From Sutcliffiella horikoshii (GTDB lineage: Bacteria > Bacillota > Bacilli > Bacillales > Bacillaceae_I), in NCBI RefSeq assembly GCF_019931755.1, contig NZ_CP082918.1:3390001-3454000 (forward strand): 64,000 bases of DNA, in the 5' to 3' direction. Shown here piece by piece: positions 45,358-59,486 of the stretch. Under the pieces are notes generated by a model. The model was not told the origin of the DNA, ran no database searches, and saw only the letters and a list, made by a program, of their open reading frames with translations. The position numbers were made by a program, and so were the translations under genes. Each line of letters starts with the position of its first letter. Within the stretch, counting starts at the first letter, position 1.

Positions 45358-46370
45358 GAATTCATCAGAGCTCCTTGTACCGATCCTTTTTTCACTAAAT
45401 ACGGGGAATCTGTTTTACCTGTTAAACTTGTACCGTCTTCTACCTTTACATCTTTGTCTAAGATGACGGAATCTAAAACACAATTCTCTCCAATAACACC
45501 TTTTTGCATGACAATACTGTTTTTGACTACCGTACCTTTCCCGATCTTGACACCGCGGAAAATAATACTGTTCTCCACATGCCCTTCAATGATGGCACCG
45601 TTTGCAATCATTGAATTCTTGACAAAGGCATCTTTGGAATAACTTGTTGGAGGCTCGTCTTTAACCTTCGTGAAGACAGGATGATCCTTCACAAACACCT
45701 GCTTCCAAACAACAGGATCCAACAGCTCCAAGCTATGCTCATAATAACTTTCCAGCGAATCAATCACTGCGGCATAATTGGTATATTCATAGTTACAAAT
45801 TTTATATCCGCTTGTAATATCCTCTACCACATCCATGATACTTCTATACCCCGTTTGTTCATGATTCATGAATAATTTCACAAGCAGGTCCTTCTCCAGG
45901 ACATACATATCCAACGTTTCATCTTCTTTTACCACATGGGTTATATCGCATCTGTTTTGGATATGGCGATCTAGAATCAATTTGTAATTCATATTGGATA
46001 CGGTAAAACTATTTGCAATCACGACATATTTTTGATTGCTGCGCCCGAAAAAGTCCACATTTTCTTTGAAATGTTGGAACGAACCTGTGTTTTCATTCTC
46101 GGAACTTGGGAAAAAGAACAAGCCATCGCGTTTACGATCCAGATCCCACTGCTTCCCGGATCCCAGGTGATCCATCAGAGAGCGATACTGATAACGGGGG
46201 AAGATCGCGACATTTTGGATACCCGAATTGACCATGTTGGAAAGGACAAAATCAATCAGTCTATAGCGTCCCCCAAAAGGAACTGCTGCTATGGAACGCT
46301 TTAAAGTTAACTCCTGCATTTCTTCATTATGGATTGTTGCATCGATGATTCCTAACATTGATTTATTCAT
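45354..46370 (-). CDS. glgD: GlgD subunit of ADP-glucose pyrophosphorylase
   Basis: A 338-residue non-catalytic or regulatory partner of GlgC. The nucleotidyltransferase half has [21 protein letters not shown] but the N-terminal GGxGxRL catalytic loop of GlgC is missing ([13 protein letters not shown] instead). The C-terminal left-handed helix is present ([19 protein letters not shown]). It follows glgC by 36 bases. Confidence 0.95.
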   Translation of the reverse strand: MNKSMLGIIDATIHNEEMQELTLKRSIAAVPFGGRYRLIDFVLSNMVNSGIQNVAIFPRYQYRSLMDHLGSGKQWDLDRKRDGLFFFPSSENENTGSFQHFKENVDFFGRSNQKYVVIANSFTVSNMNYKLILDRHIQNRCDITHVVKEDETLDMYVLEKDLLVKLFMNHEQTGYRSIMDVVEDITSGYKICNYEYTNYAAVIDSLESYYEHSLELLDPVVWKQVFVKDHPVFTKVKDEPPTSYSKDAFVKNSMIANGAIIEGHVENSIIFRGVKIGKGTVVKNSIVMQKGVIGENCVLDSVILDKDVKVEDGTSLTGKTDSPYLVKKGSVQGALMNS

Positions 46371-46406
46371 AAATGGACACCCTTCCTGTGTTTGATTTTC
46401 CGTCTT

Positions 46407-47564
46407 TTATCGGGTTGTAGAGAAAATCCCTTTATCCATCATTTCCTCTGTTACTAAAATAATCTCGTCTTCATTTTTCTCTGGACAGATGACAGCACCA
46501 TCCGGAATTTTTATCCCTGAAGGAATGATTGCCTTGTTTACATAGACATTTTCACCAATGATGGCATCCGGCATGATTACTGAGTTTTGGATGACTGAAT
46601 TTCTCCCCACATTCACACCTTGGAATAATACGGAGTGATCAATTTTCCCTTCAATGAAACATCCTTCATTAACAAGAGAGTCTTTCACGTCTGCATATGG
46701 TGCAATAAACTGAGGAGGCTGATTTGGATTTACAGAATAGATGCGCCAGTCATATTCAAAAAGATTCAATTCACAATCCTCTTTTAGCAAATCCATATTT
46801 GCTTCCCACAAGCTCTTTACAGTTCCAACATCCTTCCAATATCCCTTAAATGGATATGCTACCAATCTCTTATTCTCTTCCAATAACAAAGGAATGACAT
46901 CCTTCCCAAAGTCATGGCTGGACTCAGGGTTTCTATCATCCATTTCCAGATATTCCTTTAAGACAGACCACTTGAAAATATAGATTCCCATGGAAGCCAG
47001 ATTACTCTTTGGAAGCGCCGGCTTTTCATCAAACTCTACCACTTCAAGCTTCTCGTTCGTATTCATGATTCCGAATCTGCTTGCTTCTTCCCAAGGAACT
47101 TCCACAACTGAAATGGATACATCCGCATCCTTCTTAATATGGTAATCTAGCATTTCCTCGTAATTCATTTTGTAAATATGGTCTCCAGACAGGATAAGGA
47201 CATATTCAGGATCATATTGAGTGAGATAGTTGATATTCTGGTAGATGGCACTTGCTGTCCCTGTATACCACTTCACACCAGAGGATTCCGTGTAAGGAGG
47301 CAATACCGTCACCCCTCCATTTTTCCGATCCAGATCCCACGTGCTGCCAATGCCGATATAAGAGTTTAATACTAATGGTTGATATTGGGTCAGGACTCCC
47401 ACTGTAGTAATTCCTGAGTTTGTGCAGTTACTTAATGCAAAATCAATGATTCTATACTTTCCTCCAAAAGGAACAGCCGGCTTTGCCAACGTTTTTGTTA
47501 ACGAACTGAGCCTGCTCCCTTTTCCCCCTGCCAATAACATTGCTACACATTTATTTTTCGCCAT
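46407..47564 (-). CDS. glgC: Glucose-1-phosphate adenylyltransferase
   Basis: Makes ADP-glucose from glucose-1-phosphate and ATP. The 385-residue protein has [16 protein letters not shown] at the nucleotide site, [31 protein letters not shown] and VEFDEKP, and a beta-helix C-terminus. AGGGGAGAG precedes the ATG; the gap to glgB is four bases. Confidence 0.97.
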   Translation of the reverse strand: MAKNKCVAMLLAGGKGSRLSSLTKTLAKPAVPFGGKYRIIDFALSNCTNSGITTVGVLTQYQPLVLNSYIGIGSTWDLDRKNGGVTVLPPYTESSGVKWYTGTASAIYQNINYLTQYDPEYVLILSGDHIYKMNYEEMLDYHIKKDADVSISVVEVPWEEASRFGIMNTNEKLEVVEFDEKPALPKSNLASMGIYIFKWSVLKEYLEMDDRNPESSHDFGKDVIPLLLEENKRLVAYPFKGYWKDVGTVKSLWEANMDLLKEDCELNLFEYDWRIYSVNPNQPPQFIAPYADVKDSLVNEGCFIEGKIDHSVLFQGVNVGRNSVIQNSVIMPDAIIGENVYVNKAIIPSGIKIPDGAVICPEKNEDEIILVTEEMMDKGIFSTTR

Positions 47565-47568
47565 CGCG

Positions 47569-49461
47569 TTATCTCTCCCCTCTAATTTTCTTCGGACGCC
47601 ATATACTTACACCAAATGATGCAACATTGACCATCATATGATAGTCCTTTCCGTGATATGCTCCCTCTTCGGCACTAACTTCCTGCTCATTTATCCGGCC
47701 GCTTCCACCGAATTCTTTTGCATCAGAACTAAAAACCTCTTCATATTCTGTAAAATAAGGCACACCTATTTTAAATCCTTCATAGGAAGCTCCTGTAAAA
47801 TTACAAATCACTATTAGTGTATCTGCAGGTTTTTTTCCTTTTCGGATAAAAGAAAAGACACTTTGCTCTCGGTTATCTGCATCAATCCATTCAAAACCAC
47901 TCGGATCATGGTCTAGTTCATACAAAGCTTTAAACTGCTGATAAAAAGCCAACAGTTCCTTGAAGTAATGATGCATCTGTTGATGGGATTCATACTGGTT
48001 CACTAAAAACCAATCCAACTGTTCAAGGTCCTTCCATTCATCAAACTGCCCAAACTCCCCGCCCATGTAGAGGAGCTTCTTTCCTGGGTGTGTCAAGAAG
48101 AAGCCGTACAGTAAACGTAATTGAGCAAACTTATCTTCATATTCACCAGGCATTTTGTTTAACAGCGACTTCTTGCCATGAACCACTTCATCATGGGAGA
48201 AAGGCAAAATGAAATTCTCGGAAAATGCATATACGATGGAGAAAGTCACTTTATCGTGTAGATGTTTTCTTTGCTCTGGAGTAGCCTCCATATATCGCAA
48301 AATGTCATTCATCCAACCCATATTCCACTTGTAATTGAATCCCAGTCCTCCACTTGAGGTTGGAGAGGTAACTAATGGCCAATCTGTTGAATCTTCCGCA
48401 ATCATAAGTGCACTGTAATCTTGTTCAAATACCGCTTCATTCAGTTTTTGCAAAAATTGTTGTGCAAAGGGGTTCGCATGCTCTTCCTTCGAATTTGGCC
48501 AATAAAGCATGTTGGCCACCGCATCCACTCTAAAGCCATCAACATGGAAATATTCCATCCAGAACAATGCATTTGATATTAAAAAGCTCCTTACTTCAGG
48601 CTTTCCTAAATCAAAGTTCGCCGTTCCCCATACTTCATTCTCCCGGTCATGATAGTTCTTATATTCAAAGACGGGAGCCCCATCAAACATATATAACCCG
48701 TGGGCATCTTTACAGAAATGTCCCGGTACCCAGTCTAATATCACACCTATGTCCTCTTGATGACATGCATCAATAAACGCCATTAACTCTTTAGGATTTC
48801 CATATCTGCTTGTCGCAGCATAATACCCCGTACCTTGATAGCCCCATGAACGGTCATATGGATGCTCCACCAATGGCAGCAATTCTATATGCGTAAAACC
48901 ATGCTCCTTAATATAAGGGATTAATTCCGTGATCAACTCTATATAGGAGTAAAGTTCTCCATCATTCTTTTTCTTCCATGAACCAAGGTGCAGTTCATAA
49001 ATAAACATCGGTTTTTCATAAACCAATTTTCGTTTCTTTTTCCTGCGCCAGTTTTGATCCTTCCATTTGAACCCTTCTAAGTCATATACAATGGATGCTG
49101 TATTAGGTCTTACTTCTGCATGAAAAGCAAATGGATCCGCTTTATGTAATATTTCACCGGATTGTGTAACAATCTCGTATTTATATAAGTGTCCGGATAA
49201 GTCCTCATCTATTTGGATACTCCAAACACCTTCGTTATTTAATTTCTCTAGTGGATGCACCTCTCCATTCCACTCATTAAAAGAACCCATTACGCGCACC
49301 TTCTTGGCATTAGGGGCCCACACAGTGAACCTGGTTCCTAACACTTTCTTACGATGCCGTACTAAATGAGAGCCAAAAAGCTCATAACTTTTATACAATG
49401 TTCCCTCATGAAAAAGGTGCAGCTGAAAATCCGTCGCACTCGTAGCAATCAATTTTTTCAC
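47569..49461 (-). CDS. glgB: 1,4-alpha-glucan branching enzyme
   Basis: Introduces alpha-1,6 branches in glycogen. The 630-residue protein has an N-terminal CBM48 domain (residues about 20-110) and a GH13 domain with nucleophile Asp in [11 protein letters not shown], acid Glu in MIAEDST and Asp in [32 protein letters not shown] is also typical. The start is GTG 49461 or TTG 49452; no ATG is available and GGAAGG lies very close to the GTG. First gene of glgBCDAP, which in B. subtilis is transcribed during sporulation. Confidence 0.96.
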   Translation of the reverse strand: MKKLIATSATDFQLHLFHEGTLYKSYELFGSHLVRHRKKVLGTRFTVWAPNAKKVRVMGSFNEWNGEVHPLEKLNNEGVWSIQIDEDLSGHLYKYEIVTQSGEILHKADPFAFHAEVRPNTASIVYDLEGFKWKDQNWRRKKKRKLVYEKPMFIYELHLGSWKKKNDGELYSYIELITELIPYIKEHGFTHIELLPLVEHPYDRSWGYQGTGYYAATSRYGNPKELMAFIDACHQEDIGVILDWVPGHFCKDAHGLYMFDGAPVFEYKNYHDRENEVWGTANFDLGKPEVRSFLISNALFWMEYFHVDGFRVDAVANMLYWPNSKEEHANPFAQQFLQKLNEAVFEQDYSALMIAEDSTDWPLVTSPTSSGGLGFNYKWNMGWMNDILRYMEATPEQRKHLHDKVTFSIVYAFSENFILPFSHDEVVHGKKSLLNKMPGEYEDKFAQLRLLYGFFLTHPGKKLLYMGGEFGQFDEWKDLEQLDWFLVNQYESHQQMHHYFKELLAFYQQFKALYELDHDPSGFEWIDADNREQSVFSFIRKGKKPADTLIVICNFTGASYEGFKIGVPYFTEYEEVFSSDAKEFGGSGRINEQEVSAEEGAYHGKDYHMMVNVASFGVSIWRPKKIRGER

Positions 49462-49548
49462 CCTTCCATCATTCCTTATAAAAAAGAATATTGTTATACA
49501 CTACTATTCTCTTTTTTATAATATTCTCCTTTATCCGACAAGTCGAAA

Positions 49549-49573
49549 TCGTATGACATAAATCAACAATATT
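49549..49573 (-). promoter_or_regulatory. Possible SigE-type promoter of glgBCDAP
   Basis: The minus strand has ATATT and, 12 bases later, CATACGAT. This resembles SigE elements (ATATT and CATACANT), but the spacer is shorter than the usual 14. B. subtilis glgBCDAP depends on SigE, which makes the match worth noting. Confidence 0.35.
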
Positions 49574-49613
49574 TAATTTTACAGATTATTATGTAATAAA
49601 TAAGCAATTTAAG

Positions 49614-49627
49614 GAAACCGTTTTCAT
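49614..49627 (-). promoter_or_regulatory. Candidate cre site (CcpA) upstream of glgB
   Basis: The minus strand reads TGAAAACGGTTTCC, matching the cre consensus TGWAANCGNTNWCA except for the last base. It is about 150 bases before glgB. Confidence 0.55.
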
Positions 49628-49950
49628 TGTTGCTCTGCTTGAAATTGCGGTATAACAGCATTTTTGGAAGGGTTTACATTATGAGAAGTTTCGACTAAAA
49701 ATTAGGAGGAGGAATGTTGTTTTTTGTCGAAAAGTTTTTCCGTTCAACATAGTCTACAAGCATAAATGTACACGCTTACAAGAATAGATTATTTTAATAT
49801 AATAATTTTACTTTTCGAAATGGGGTTTTGTTTGTCTTGCAGAAGGGTATTGTATGAGTTGAGAATATCTTAATTTATTGTTAAGATGCAAACTTACTTT
49901 TTACTTGGAATAGAAATTTCGAGGCACTTTTCGAGAGAATTTTGGACAAA
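49628..49950. other. AT-rich spacer with no gene seen
   Basis: Only very short reading frames occur, one of 12 codons at 49714 with an AGGAGGAGG directly upstream on the plus strand. I see no structured RNA that I recognise. Confidence 0.55.
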
Positions 49951-49983
49951 TAAAAAAAGCCATAGTATTTATAAAATACCACA
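49951..49983 (-). terminator. Terminator of the tRNA cluster
   Basis: On the minus strand GTGGTATTT and AATACTATGGC pair, followed by seven T, ten bases after tRNA-Glu. Confidence 0.82.
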
Positions 49984-49991
49984 ACTTTTGA

Positions 49992-50063
49992 TGACCCGTA
50001 CGGGATTCGAACCCGTGTTACCGCCGTGAAAGGGCGGTGTCTTAACCGCTTGACCAACGGGCC
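49992..50063 (-). tRNA. tRNA-Glu (TTC)
   Basis: Anticodon loop CTTTCAC; acceptor GGCCCGT pairs with ACGGGTC; CCA is not encoded. Last gene of the cluster in transcription order. Confidence 0.97.
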
Positions 50064-50071
50064 AGATAATC

Positions 50072-50162
50072 TGGCGGAGAAGGAGGGATTTGAACCCTCG
50101 CGCCGCTTACACGACCTACACCCTTAGCAGGGGCGCCTCTTCAGCCACTTGAGTACTTCCCC
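50072..50162 (-). tRNA. tRNA-Ser (GCT)
   Basis: Class II tRNA with a long variable arm; anticodon loop CTGCTAA; acceptor GGGGAAG with CTTCTCC, then G and encoded CCA. Confidence 0.97.
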
Positions 50163-50167
50163 AGATA

Positions 50168-50242
50168 TGGCTCCACCAGTAGGATTCGAACCTACGACCC
50201 TTCGGTTAACAGCCGAATGCTCTACCGCTGAGCTATGGTGGA
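50168..50242 (-). tRNA. tRNA-Asn (GTT)
   Basis: Anticodon loop CTGTTAA; acceptor TCCACCA with TGGTGGA; CCA encoded. Confidence 0.97.
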
Positions 50243-50258
50243 ACGGTACATAAAAAAA

Positions 50259-50335
<77 letters not shown>

Positions 50336-50342
50336 ACAAAAA

Positions 50343-50416
50343 TGGAGCGGGTGATGGGAATCGAACCCACGACATCAGCTTGGAAGGCTGAGGTTTTACC
50401 ATTAAACTACACCCGC
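50343..50416 (-). tRNA. tRNA-Gly (TCC)
   Basis: Anticodon loop CTTCCAA; acceptor GCGGGTG with CACCCGC; CCA encoded. Confidence 0.97.
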
Positions 50417-50423
50417 TAAAAAG

Positions 50424-50497
50424 GGCGACTGATGGGAATCGAACCCACGAATGCCTGAACCACAATCAGGTGCGTTAACCACTTCGCCACAACCGCC
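50424..50497 (-). tRNA. tRNA-His (GTG)
   Basis: Anticodon loop TTGTGGT; acceptor GCGGTTG with CAGTCGC plus the extra 5' G opposite C73 that is specific to tRNA-His; CCA not encoded. Confidence 0.97.
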
Positions 50498-50521
50498 ATA
50501 ATAATATTTACTTAGTAAAGA

Positions 50522-50597
<76 letters not shown>

Positions 50598-50624
50598 ATT
50601 AAAAGATCATTAGAAAAATCAAAG

Positions 50625-50697
50625 TGGCTCGGGACGGAATCGAACCGCCGACACATGGATTTTCAGTCCATTGCTCTACCAACTGAGCTACCGAGCC
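50625..50697 (-). tRNA. tRNA-Phe (GAA)
   Basis: Anticodon loop CTGAAAA; acceptor GGCTCGG with CCGAGCC; CCA not encoded. Confidence 0.97.
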
Positions 50698-50714
50698 AAA
50701 CTATTAGTTAAAAA

Positions 50715-50790
50715 TGGCGGTCCCGACCGGGATCGAACCGGCGATCTCCTGCGTGACAGGCAGGCATGTTAACCGCTACACCACGGGACC
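50715..50790 (-). tRNA. tRNA-Asp (GTC)
   Basis: Anticodon loop CTGTCAC; acceptor GGTCCCG with CGGGACC; CCA encoded. Confidence 0.97.
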
Positions 50791-50793
50791 ATT

Positions 50794-50870
<77 letters not shown>

Positions 50871-50917
50871 ACAATAAGATATAAGTCTCTATACTCACCA
50901 TATCATTTAAAATAATA

Positions 50918-51010
50918 TGGCGGAGGAAGAGGGATTCGAACCCCCGCGGGCTTTGACACCCCTGTCGGTTTTCAAGACCGATCCCTTCAGCCGGACTTGG
51001 GTATTCCTCC
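50918..51010 (-). tRNA. tRNA-Ser (TGA)
   Basis: Class II tRNA with a long variable arm; anticodon loop CTTGAAA; acceptor GGAGGAA with TTCCTCC; CCA encoded. Confidence 0.97.
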
Positions 51011-51025
51011 GCGTATAGAAAGAAC

Positions 51026-51102
51026 TGGTGGACCTTGTAGGACTCGAACCTACGACCGGACGGTTATGAGCCGTCTGCTCTAACCAGCTGAGCTAAAGGT
51101 CC
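51026..51102 (-). tRNA. tRNA-Ile2 (CAT, lysidine type)
   Basis: Anticodon CAT in loop CTCATAA. The body GGACCTTTAGCTCAG matches the B. subtilis minor tRNA-Ile whose C34 is changed to lysidine so that it reads ATA; its place between Met and Ser also fits trnB. An elongator Met call is the alternative. Confidence 0.85.
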
Positions 51103-51106
51103 TTTT

Positions 51107-51183
51107 TGGTAGCGGCGGAGGGGATCGAACCCCCGACCTCACGGGTATGAACCGTACGCTCTAGCCAGCTGAGCTACACCGCC
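51107..51183 (-). tRNA. Elongator tRNA-Met (CAT)
   Basis: Anticodon loop TTCATAC; body GGCGGTGTAGCTCAGCTGG as in Bacillus elongator Met; CCA encoded. Confidence 0.92.
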
Positions 51184-51206
51184 AAAAAGAAAATAAAGTA
51201 TTAAAG

Positions 51207-51279
51207 TGGAGCCTAGCGGGATCGAACCGCTGACCTCCTGCGTGCAAAGCAGGCGCTCTCCCAGCTGAGCTAAGGCCCC
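51207..51279 (-). tRNA. tRNA-Ala (TGC)
   Basis: Anticodon loop TTTGCAC; acceptor GGGGCCT with AGGCTCC including the G3-T70 wobble that marks tRNA-Ala; CCA not encoded. Confidence 0.97.
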
Positions 51280-51299
51280 AAATTCTAAAAGGGATTTAA

Positions 51300-51376
51300 T
51301 GGTCGGGAAGACAGGATTTGAACCTGCGACCCCTTGGTCCCAAACCAAGTGCTCTACCAAGCTGAGCTACTCCCCG
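51300..51376 (-). tRNA. tRNA-Pro (TGG)
   Basis: Anticodon loop TTTGGGA; acceptor CGGGGAG with CTTCCCG; CCA encoded. Confidence 0.97.
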
Positions 51377-51380
51377 ATAA

Positions 51381-51457
51381 TGGCGCGCCCGAGAGGACTC
51401 GAACCCCTAACCTTTTGATCCGTAGTCAAACGCTCTATCCAATTGAGCTACGGGCGC
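51381..51457 (-). tRNA. tRNA-Arg (ACG)
   Basis: Anticodon loop CTACGGA (A34 is expected to become inosine); acceptor GCGCCCG with CGGGCGC; CCA encoded. Confidence 0.97.
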
Positions 51458-51494
51458 ATATAGATAATAGTTGTTTTACTGCTGTAAAAAACTC

Positions 51495-51583
51495 TGGTGC
51501 CGAGGACCGGAATCGAACCGGTACGGTAGTCACCTACCGCAGGATTTTAAGTCCTGTGCGTCTGCCAGTTCCGCCACCCCGGC
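51495..51583 (-). tRNA. tRNA-Leu (TAA)
   Basis: Class II tRNA; anticodon loop CTTAAAA; acceptor GCCGGGG; CCA encoded. Confidence 0.97.
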
Positions 51584-51591
51584 AAGTCTGT

Positions 51592-51666
51592 TGGAGCGGA
51601 AGACGGGATTCGAACCCGCGACCCCCACCTTGGCAAGGTGGTGTTCTACCACTGAACTACTTCCGC
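51592..51666 (-). tRNA. tRNA-Gly (GCC)
   Basis: Anticodon loop TTGCCAA; acceptor GCGGAAG with CTTCCGC; CCA encoded. Confidence 0.97.
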
Positions 51667-51682
51667 TAATATAAAATTACAA

Positions 51683-51763
51683 TGCGGGTGAAGGGACTCG
51701 AACCCCCACGTCAAAGACACTAGATCCTAAGTCTAGCGCGTCTGCCAATTCCGCCACACCCGC
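51683..51763 (-). tRNA. tRNA-Leu (TAG)
   Basis: Class II tRNA; anticodon loop CTTAGGA; acceptor GCGGGTG with CACCCGC; CCA not encoded. Confidence 0.96.
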
Positions 51764-51771
51764 AAGATAAA

Positions 51772-51847
51772 TGGTGTGCCATGAAGGACTCGAACCTTCG
51801 ACCCTCTGATTAAAAGTCAGATGCTCTACCGACTGAGCTAATGGCAC
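51772..51847 (-). tRNA. tRNA-Lys (TTT)
   Basis: Anticodon loop CTTTTAA; acceptor GTGCCAT with ATGGCAC; CCA encoded. Confidence 0.97.
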
Positions 51848-51852
51848 AAAAA

Positions 51853-51928
<76 letters not shown>

Positions 51929-51966
51929 ATAATATTGATGGTTAATTCCACTAGGTGAAAAAATAT

Positions 51967-52042
51967 TGGTGGAGGATGACGGGATCGAACCGCCGACCCT
52001 CTGCTTGTAAGGCAGATGCTCTCCCAGCTGAGCTAATCCTCC
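51967..52042 (-). tRNA. tRNA-Val (TAC)
   Basis: Anticodon loop CTTACAA; acceptor GGAGGAT with ATCCTCC; CCA encoded. First tRNA after the 5S gene, eight bases away. Confidence 0.97.
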
Positions 52043-52050
52043 ATATAAAT

Positions 52051-52167
52051 GCCTGGCAACGTCCTACTCTCACAGGGGGAGATCCCCCAACTACCATCGG
52101 CGCTGAAGAGCTTAACTTCCGTGTTCGGTATGGGAACGGGTGTGACCTCTTCGCCATCATTACCAGA
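52051..52167 (-). rRNA. rrf: 5S ribosomal RNA
   Basis: About 117 bases; the minus strand has GCGAAGAGGTCACACCCG, CATACCGAACACGGAAG and GAGAGTAGGACG, all standard 5S segments. It lies between the 23S gene and tRNA-Val. Confidence 0.97.
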
Positions 52168-52294
52168 CAAATTATATTATACAAAATTGAGAAAGAAAAT
52201 CAAGATGTTTTTACATCTTTCGTGTTCCTTCAAAACTAGATAATGTGTTCATATCAAGAATTCATATCGTTCACTTATTTCGATACTTATTTGG

Positions 52295-57000
<4,706 letters not shown>

Positions 57001-57145
57001 GAGTCTGAGCTTTTGCTCAAAATTTGCTAGCTTGTGTTACTTAAATCATTTTGCCAGTTCCGTAGAACCGACGTTATGACGCTGTTGTTTTGTTTAGTTT
57101 TCAAAGATCATTTTCTTACAAGATTCGCTCAAAAGCGACTTCCTA

Positions 57146-57174
57146 ATCATAACAACTTGTCGTTTTAAAGTCAA
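57146..57174 (-). promoter_or_regulatory. rrn promoter P2
   Basis: On the minus strand TTGACT (57174-57169), a 17-base spacer and TATGAT (57151-57146), about 150 bases before 16S. Confidence 0.82.
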
Positions 57175-57240
57175 GCTGTTTTTTGTTTTTTTGAAGTAGC
57201 ATTTTCACATCTCATCACTGCCCTCGCAGCGACGAAATTA

Positions 57241-57269
57241 AATATACCACCTCTACAACTATATTGCAA
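57241..57269 (-). promoter_or_regulatory. rrn promoter P1
   Basis: On the minus strand TTGCAA (57269-57264), a 17-base spacer and TATATT (57246-57241), with an A-rich upstream tract that could act as an UP element. A tandem P1-P2 pair is usual for Bacillus rrn operons. Confidence 0.75.
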
Positions 57270-57356
57270 TACTTTTTTTCAATATTTTTGATAGAGGTTC
57301 TGTTAATGGAATATACACAACTTACTTCTTCTATTATAGTTTGCTTTTGAAAAAAC

Positions 57357-57385
57357 TTGTCGTTTTCTTGTGGGTTATGTATGAT
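57357..57385 (+). promoter_or_regulatory. Promoter of the thiT leader
   Basis: TTGTCG at 57357, a 17-base spacer and TATGAT at 57380, some 25 bases before the TPP aptamer. Confidence 0.65.
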
Positions 57386-57407
57386 GAAGGAAGACAATTG
57401 AATTCTT

Positions 57408-57495
57408 TTCCACGAGGGGGGCCTTAACGGCTGAGAGTGAACTTGATGTTCTGACCCTTTGAACCTGTTAGTTAGTACTATCGTAGGGATGTGGC
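57408..57495 (+). promoter_or_regulatory. TPP riboswitch (THI element)
   Basis: The conserved core is clear: GGGGGGCC ... GGCTGAGAGTGAA ... GACCCTTTGAACCTG ... CGTAGGGATGTGG, with outer CCAC/GTGG closing stem P1. It precedes a terminator and thiT, so thiamine pyrophosphate should switch off the thiamine transporter gene. Confidence 0.96.
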
Positions 57496-57517
57496 GGATT
57501 TATTACTTATTTCATTT

Positions 57518-57550
57518 AAGCAATAAAGGGCCTCCTTTATTGCTTTTTTT
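57518..57550 (+). terminator. Terminator of the TPP riboswitch
   Basis: AAGCAATAAAGG pairs with CCTTTATTGCTTTTTTT, between the aptamer and thiT. Confidence 0.92.
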
Positions 57551-57568
57551 ATGTTAAGGGGGATATTC

Positions 57569-58156
57569 ATGAAGAAGAATAACACATTATTTCTAGTTGA
57601 AGTTGCTATTTTTGGAGCTCTTGCTTACTTACTTGACTTATTGGCCGGGGTTTTATCTTTACAGATATGGCCACAAGGTGGCGCAATAACTATCTCAATG
57701 GTACCGGTATTTATCATGGCCTTTCGCTGGGGAATAAAAGGCGGAATATTATCTGGTTTTATTCTTGGTCTACTTCAGATAGTAACAGGTACCTTCTGGG
57801 GAATCGATCCAGTTCAAATTTTTCTGGATTATATAGTGGCATTTACTTCTCTAGGTTTTGCAGGAGTTGTAGCGAGTCAAGTTGCGACATCCGCTAAGAG
57901 AGATGAGATAAAAAAGCTTGTGATGTATGTAAGTATTGCCTCTTTTATAGGTTGCCTTCTAAGATTCTTGGCTCATTATACTGCTGGAATAATCTACTTT
58001 GACTATCTGGCACCAGAAGGGCAACCAGTATGGCTATATTCGTTGCTTTATAACGGCTCATTTATGTTACCGAGTTTTGTAATAGCCACAATCGTGACGG
58101 TACTCTTGATTAAAACAGTCCCTCGAATATTTACCTTTAATAATTCCGTTGCTTAA
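57569..58156 (+). CDS. thiT: Thiamine ECF transporter S component
   Basis: Membrane thiamine-binding subunit that works with the shared ECF energising module. The 195-residue protein has six hydrophobic segments; LQIWPQGGAITISMVPVFIMAFRWG and FLAHYTAGIIYF are ThiT signatures with tryptophan, tyrosine and histidine residues of the thiamine site. ATG 57569 has AAGGGGG upstream; an ATG at 57551 overlaps the riboswitch terminator and has no site. Corresponds to B. subtilis YuaJ. Confidence 0.96.
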   Translation: MKKNNTLFLVEVAIFGALAYLLDLLAGVLSLQIWPQGGAITISMVPVFIMAFRWGIKGGILSGFILGLLQIVTGTFWGIDPVQIFLDYIVAFTSLGFAGVVASQVATSAKRDEIKKLVMYVSIASFIGCLLRFLAHYTAGIIYFDYLAPEGQPVWLYSLLYNGSFMLPSFVIATIVTVLLIKTVPRIFTFNNSVA

Positions 58157-58184
58157 GCTGGCCTCTACGGCCAGCTTTTTTTTA
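58155..58184 (+). terminator. thiT terminator
   Basis: AAGCTGGCC pairs with GGCCAGCTT, followed by TTTTTTT; it includes the thiT stop codon. Confidence 0.9.
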
Positions 58185-58257
58185 CGAGAAATTTACTAGA
58201 ATGTTCTATTAAAGTCCCTCATACAATCTAGTAATAAGTGAAACAGGAGGATAAGAT

Positions 58258-58440
58258 ATGGATCTTGTAAAATACGCAGCATTTATTGTAGCATTACTGA
58301 CTTCAATTGGCTTATTACTGTTTGCATATTTTGAGGGGTTGCGTATAAGTGATGAAGAAGGAAATGTACGCGGAGAAGGGTTCATTGTGAGCCTTTCACT
58401 AGGCATCTTTTTTGCAATGATGGCCACCAGACTCCAATGA
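58258..58440 (+). CDS. Small membrane protein, unknown
   Basis: A 60-residue protein with two hydrophobic segments (AAFIVALLTSIGLLLFAYF and FIVSLSLGIFFAMMA) separated by a polar loop, EGLRISDEEGNVRGEG. AACAGGAGGA precedes the ATG. I do not recognise the family. Confidence 0.75.
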   Translation: MDLVKYAAFIVALLTSIGLLLFAYFEGLRISDEEGNVRGEGFIVSLSLGIFFAMMATRLQ

Positions 58441-58459
58441 TTTATACATATAATAGATA

Positions 58460-58483
58460 AAGCCGACAATGTGTCGGCTTTTA
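58460..58483. terminator. Bidirectional terminator between small gene and DMT transporter gene
   Basis: AAAGCCGACA pairs with TGTCGGCTTT between convergent genes; one arm adjoins the stop of the transporter gene. Confidence 0.85.
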
Positions 58484-59362
58484 GTTTTCATTTTTTTTAC
58501 GATTATCTCTTAAGAAATAACCAACACTGAGCATCACAAGCAATCCTCCTGTGAATTGGGTCCATGTTACCATTTCGTTTAATACAAAATAAGCGAGTAC
58601 TGCTGCACCAATCGGTTCAAATAAAATGCTCATGGAAATGACATTGGTGCTGATATATTTAACAGCCCAATTGAAAAAAGAGTGGCCCAGTAATGTTGGA
58701 ATGATTGCAAGCATTAAGAACCAAAACCAATCTGTGGAAGAATATCCTGTTAGAGACTCCCCAGTTACTAGTACATAGAAAAGCAAAGTAATGCAACAAA
58801 TCCCATAAACAATAAATGTATAAGTTATTAAAGACAGCCTTTTTCTGACATCTTGTCCGAACAACAGATATGCTGTCACAAGCGCACAGGCCACCAATGC
58901 CAATACATCTCCAAATAAAGCCATTCCGCTAATCTGAAAATCACCCCAACTGATGATTACACTACCGGCTATTGCCATCAATCCGCTTACAATAGCTTTT
59001 GTGCTGAGCCTTTCTTGGAAAAACAAATAAGTTCCAATAAACGCAAATAAAGGCTGGAGGGTTACGAGCACTGTTGAACTTGCTACACTGGTATAGTTTA
59101 AGGATTCAAACCATAGAATAAAATGAAACGCCAAGAATACACCTGCCAACGCAGAGAAGAGCCAATCCCTCTTCGAAATATCCTTTAATTCCCCAACATA
59201 TTTATATAGAAATATGGGTAGTAGTAGTATTACGGAGAAAAACAACCGGTAGAAGGCTACCACTCCAGCAGGGGCATCCGCTAATTTCACGAAAATGGCG
59301 GATGTGGATACAGTAACTACTCCCACCGCGAGAGCCACGTATGGATTAAACCACTTATTCAT
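58481..59362 (-). CDS. EamA/DMT family transporter
   Basis: A 293-residue membrane protein with ten hydrophobic segments in two repeated EamA halves (residues about 5-140 and 150-285). The first has SVASSTVLVTLQPLFAF and the second STNVISMSILFEPIGAAVLAYF, equivalent positions in the repeat. It exports small metabolites of unknown kind. GGGTGAAGG precedes the ATG. Confidence 0.9.
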   Translation of the reverse strand: MNKWFNPYVALAVGVVTVSTSAIFVKLADAPAGVVAFYRLFFSVILLLPIFLYKYVGELKDISKRDWLFSALAGVFLAFHFILWFESLNYTSVASSTVLVTLQPLFAFIGTYLFFQERLSTKAIVSGLMAIAGSVIISWGDFQISGMALFGDVLALVACALVTAYLLFGQDVRKRLSLITYTFIVYGICCITLLFYVLVTGESLTGYSSTDWFWFLMLAIIPTLLGHSFFNWAVKYISTNVISMSILFEPIGAAVLAYFVLNEMVTWTQFTGGLLVMLSVGYFLRDNRKKNEN

Positions 59363-59486
59363 TTGCCTTCACCCAAACTGTTAGTATTTTTTAATAACTT
59401 TCTAATTTTACAGAATATTGTTATAATTTACTAATAACTATTTTTATATAGAATATCATATCTTTTCTAGTTACAGGAGGGGCCTT

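Noticed and set aside
49714..49752. Twelve-codon frame after AGGAGGAGG upstream of glgB
   Set aside because: Too short, spacing too tight, and no neighbour that a leader peptide would regulate on that strand.
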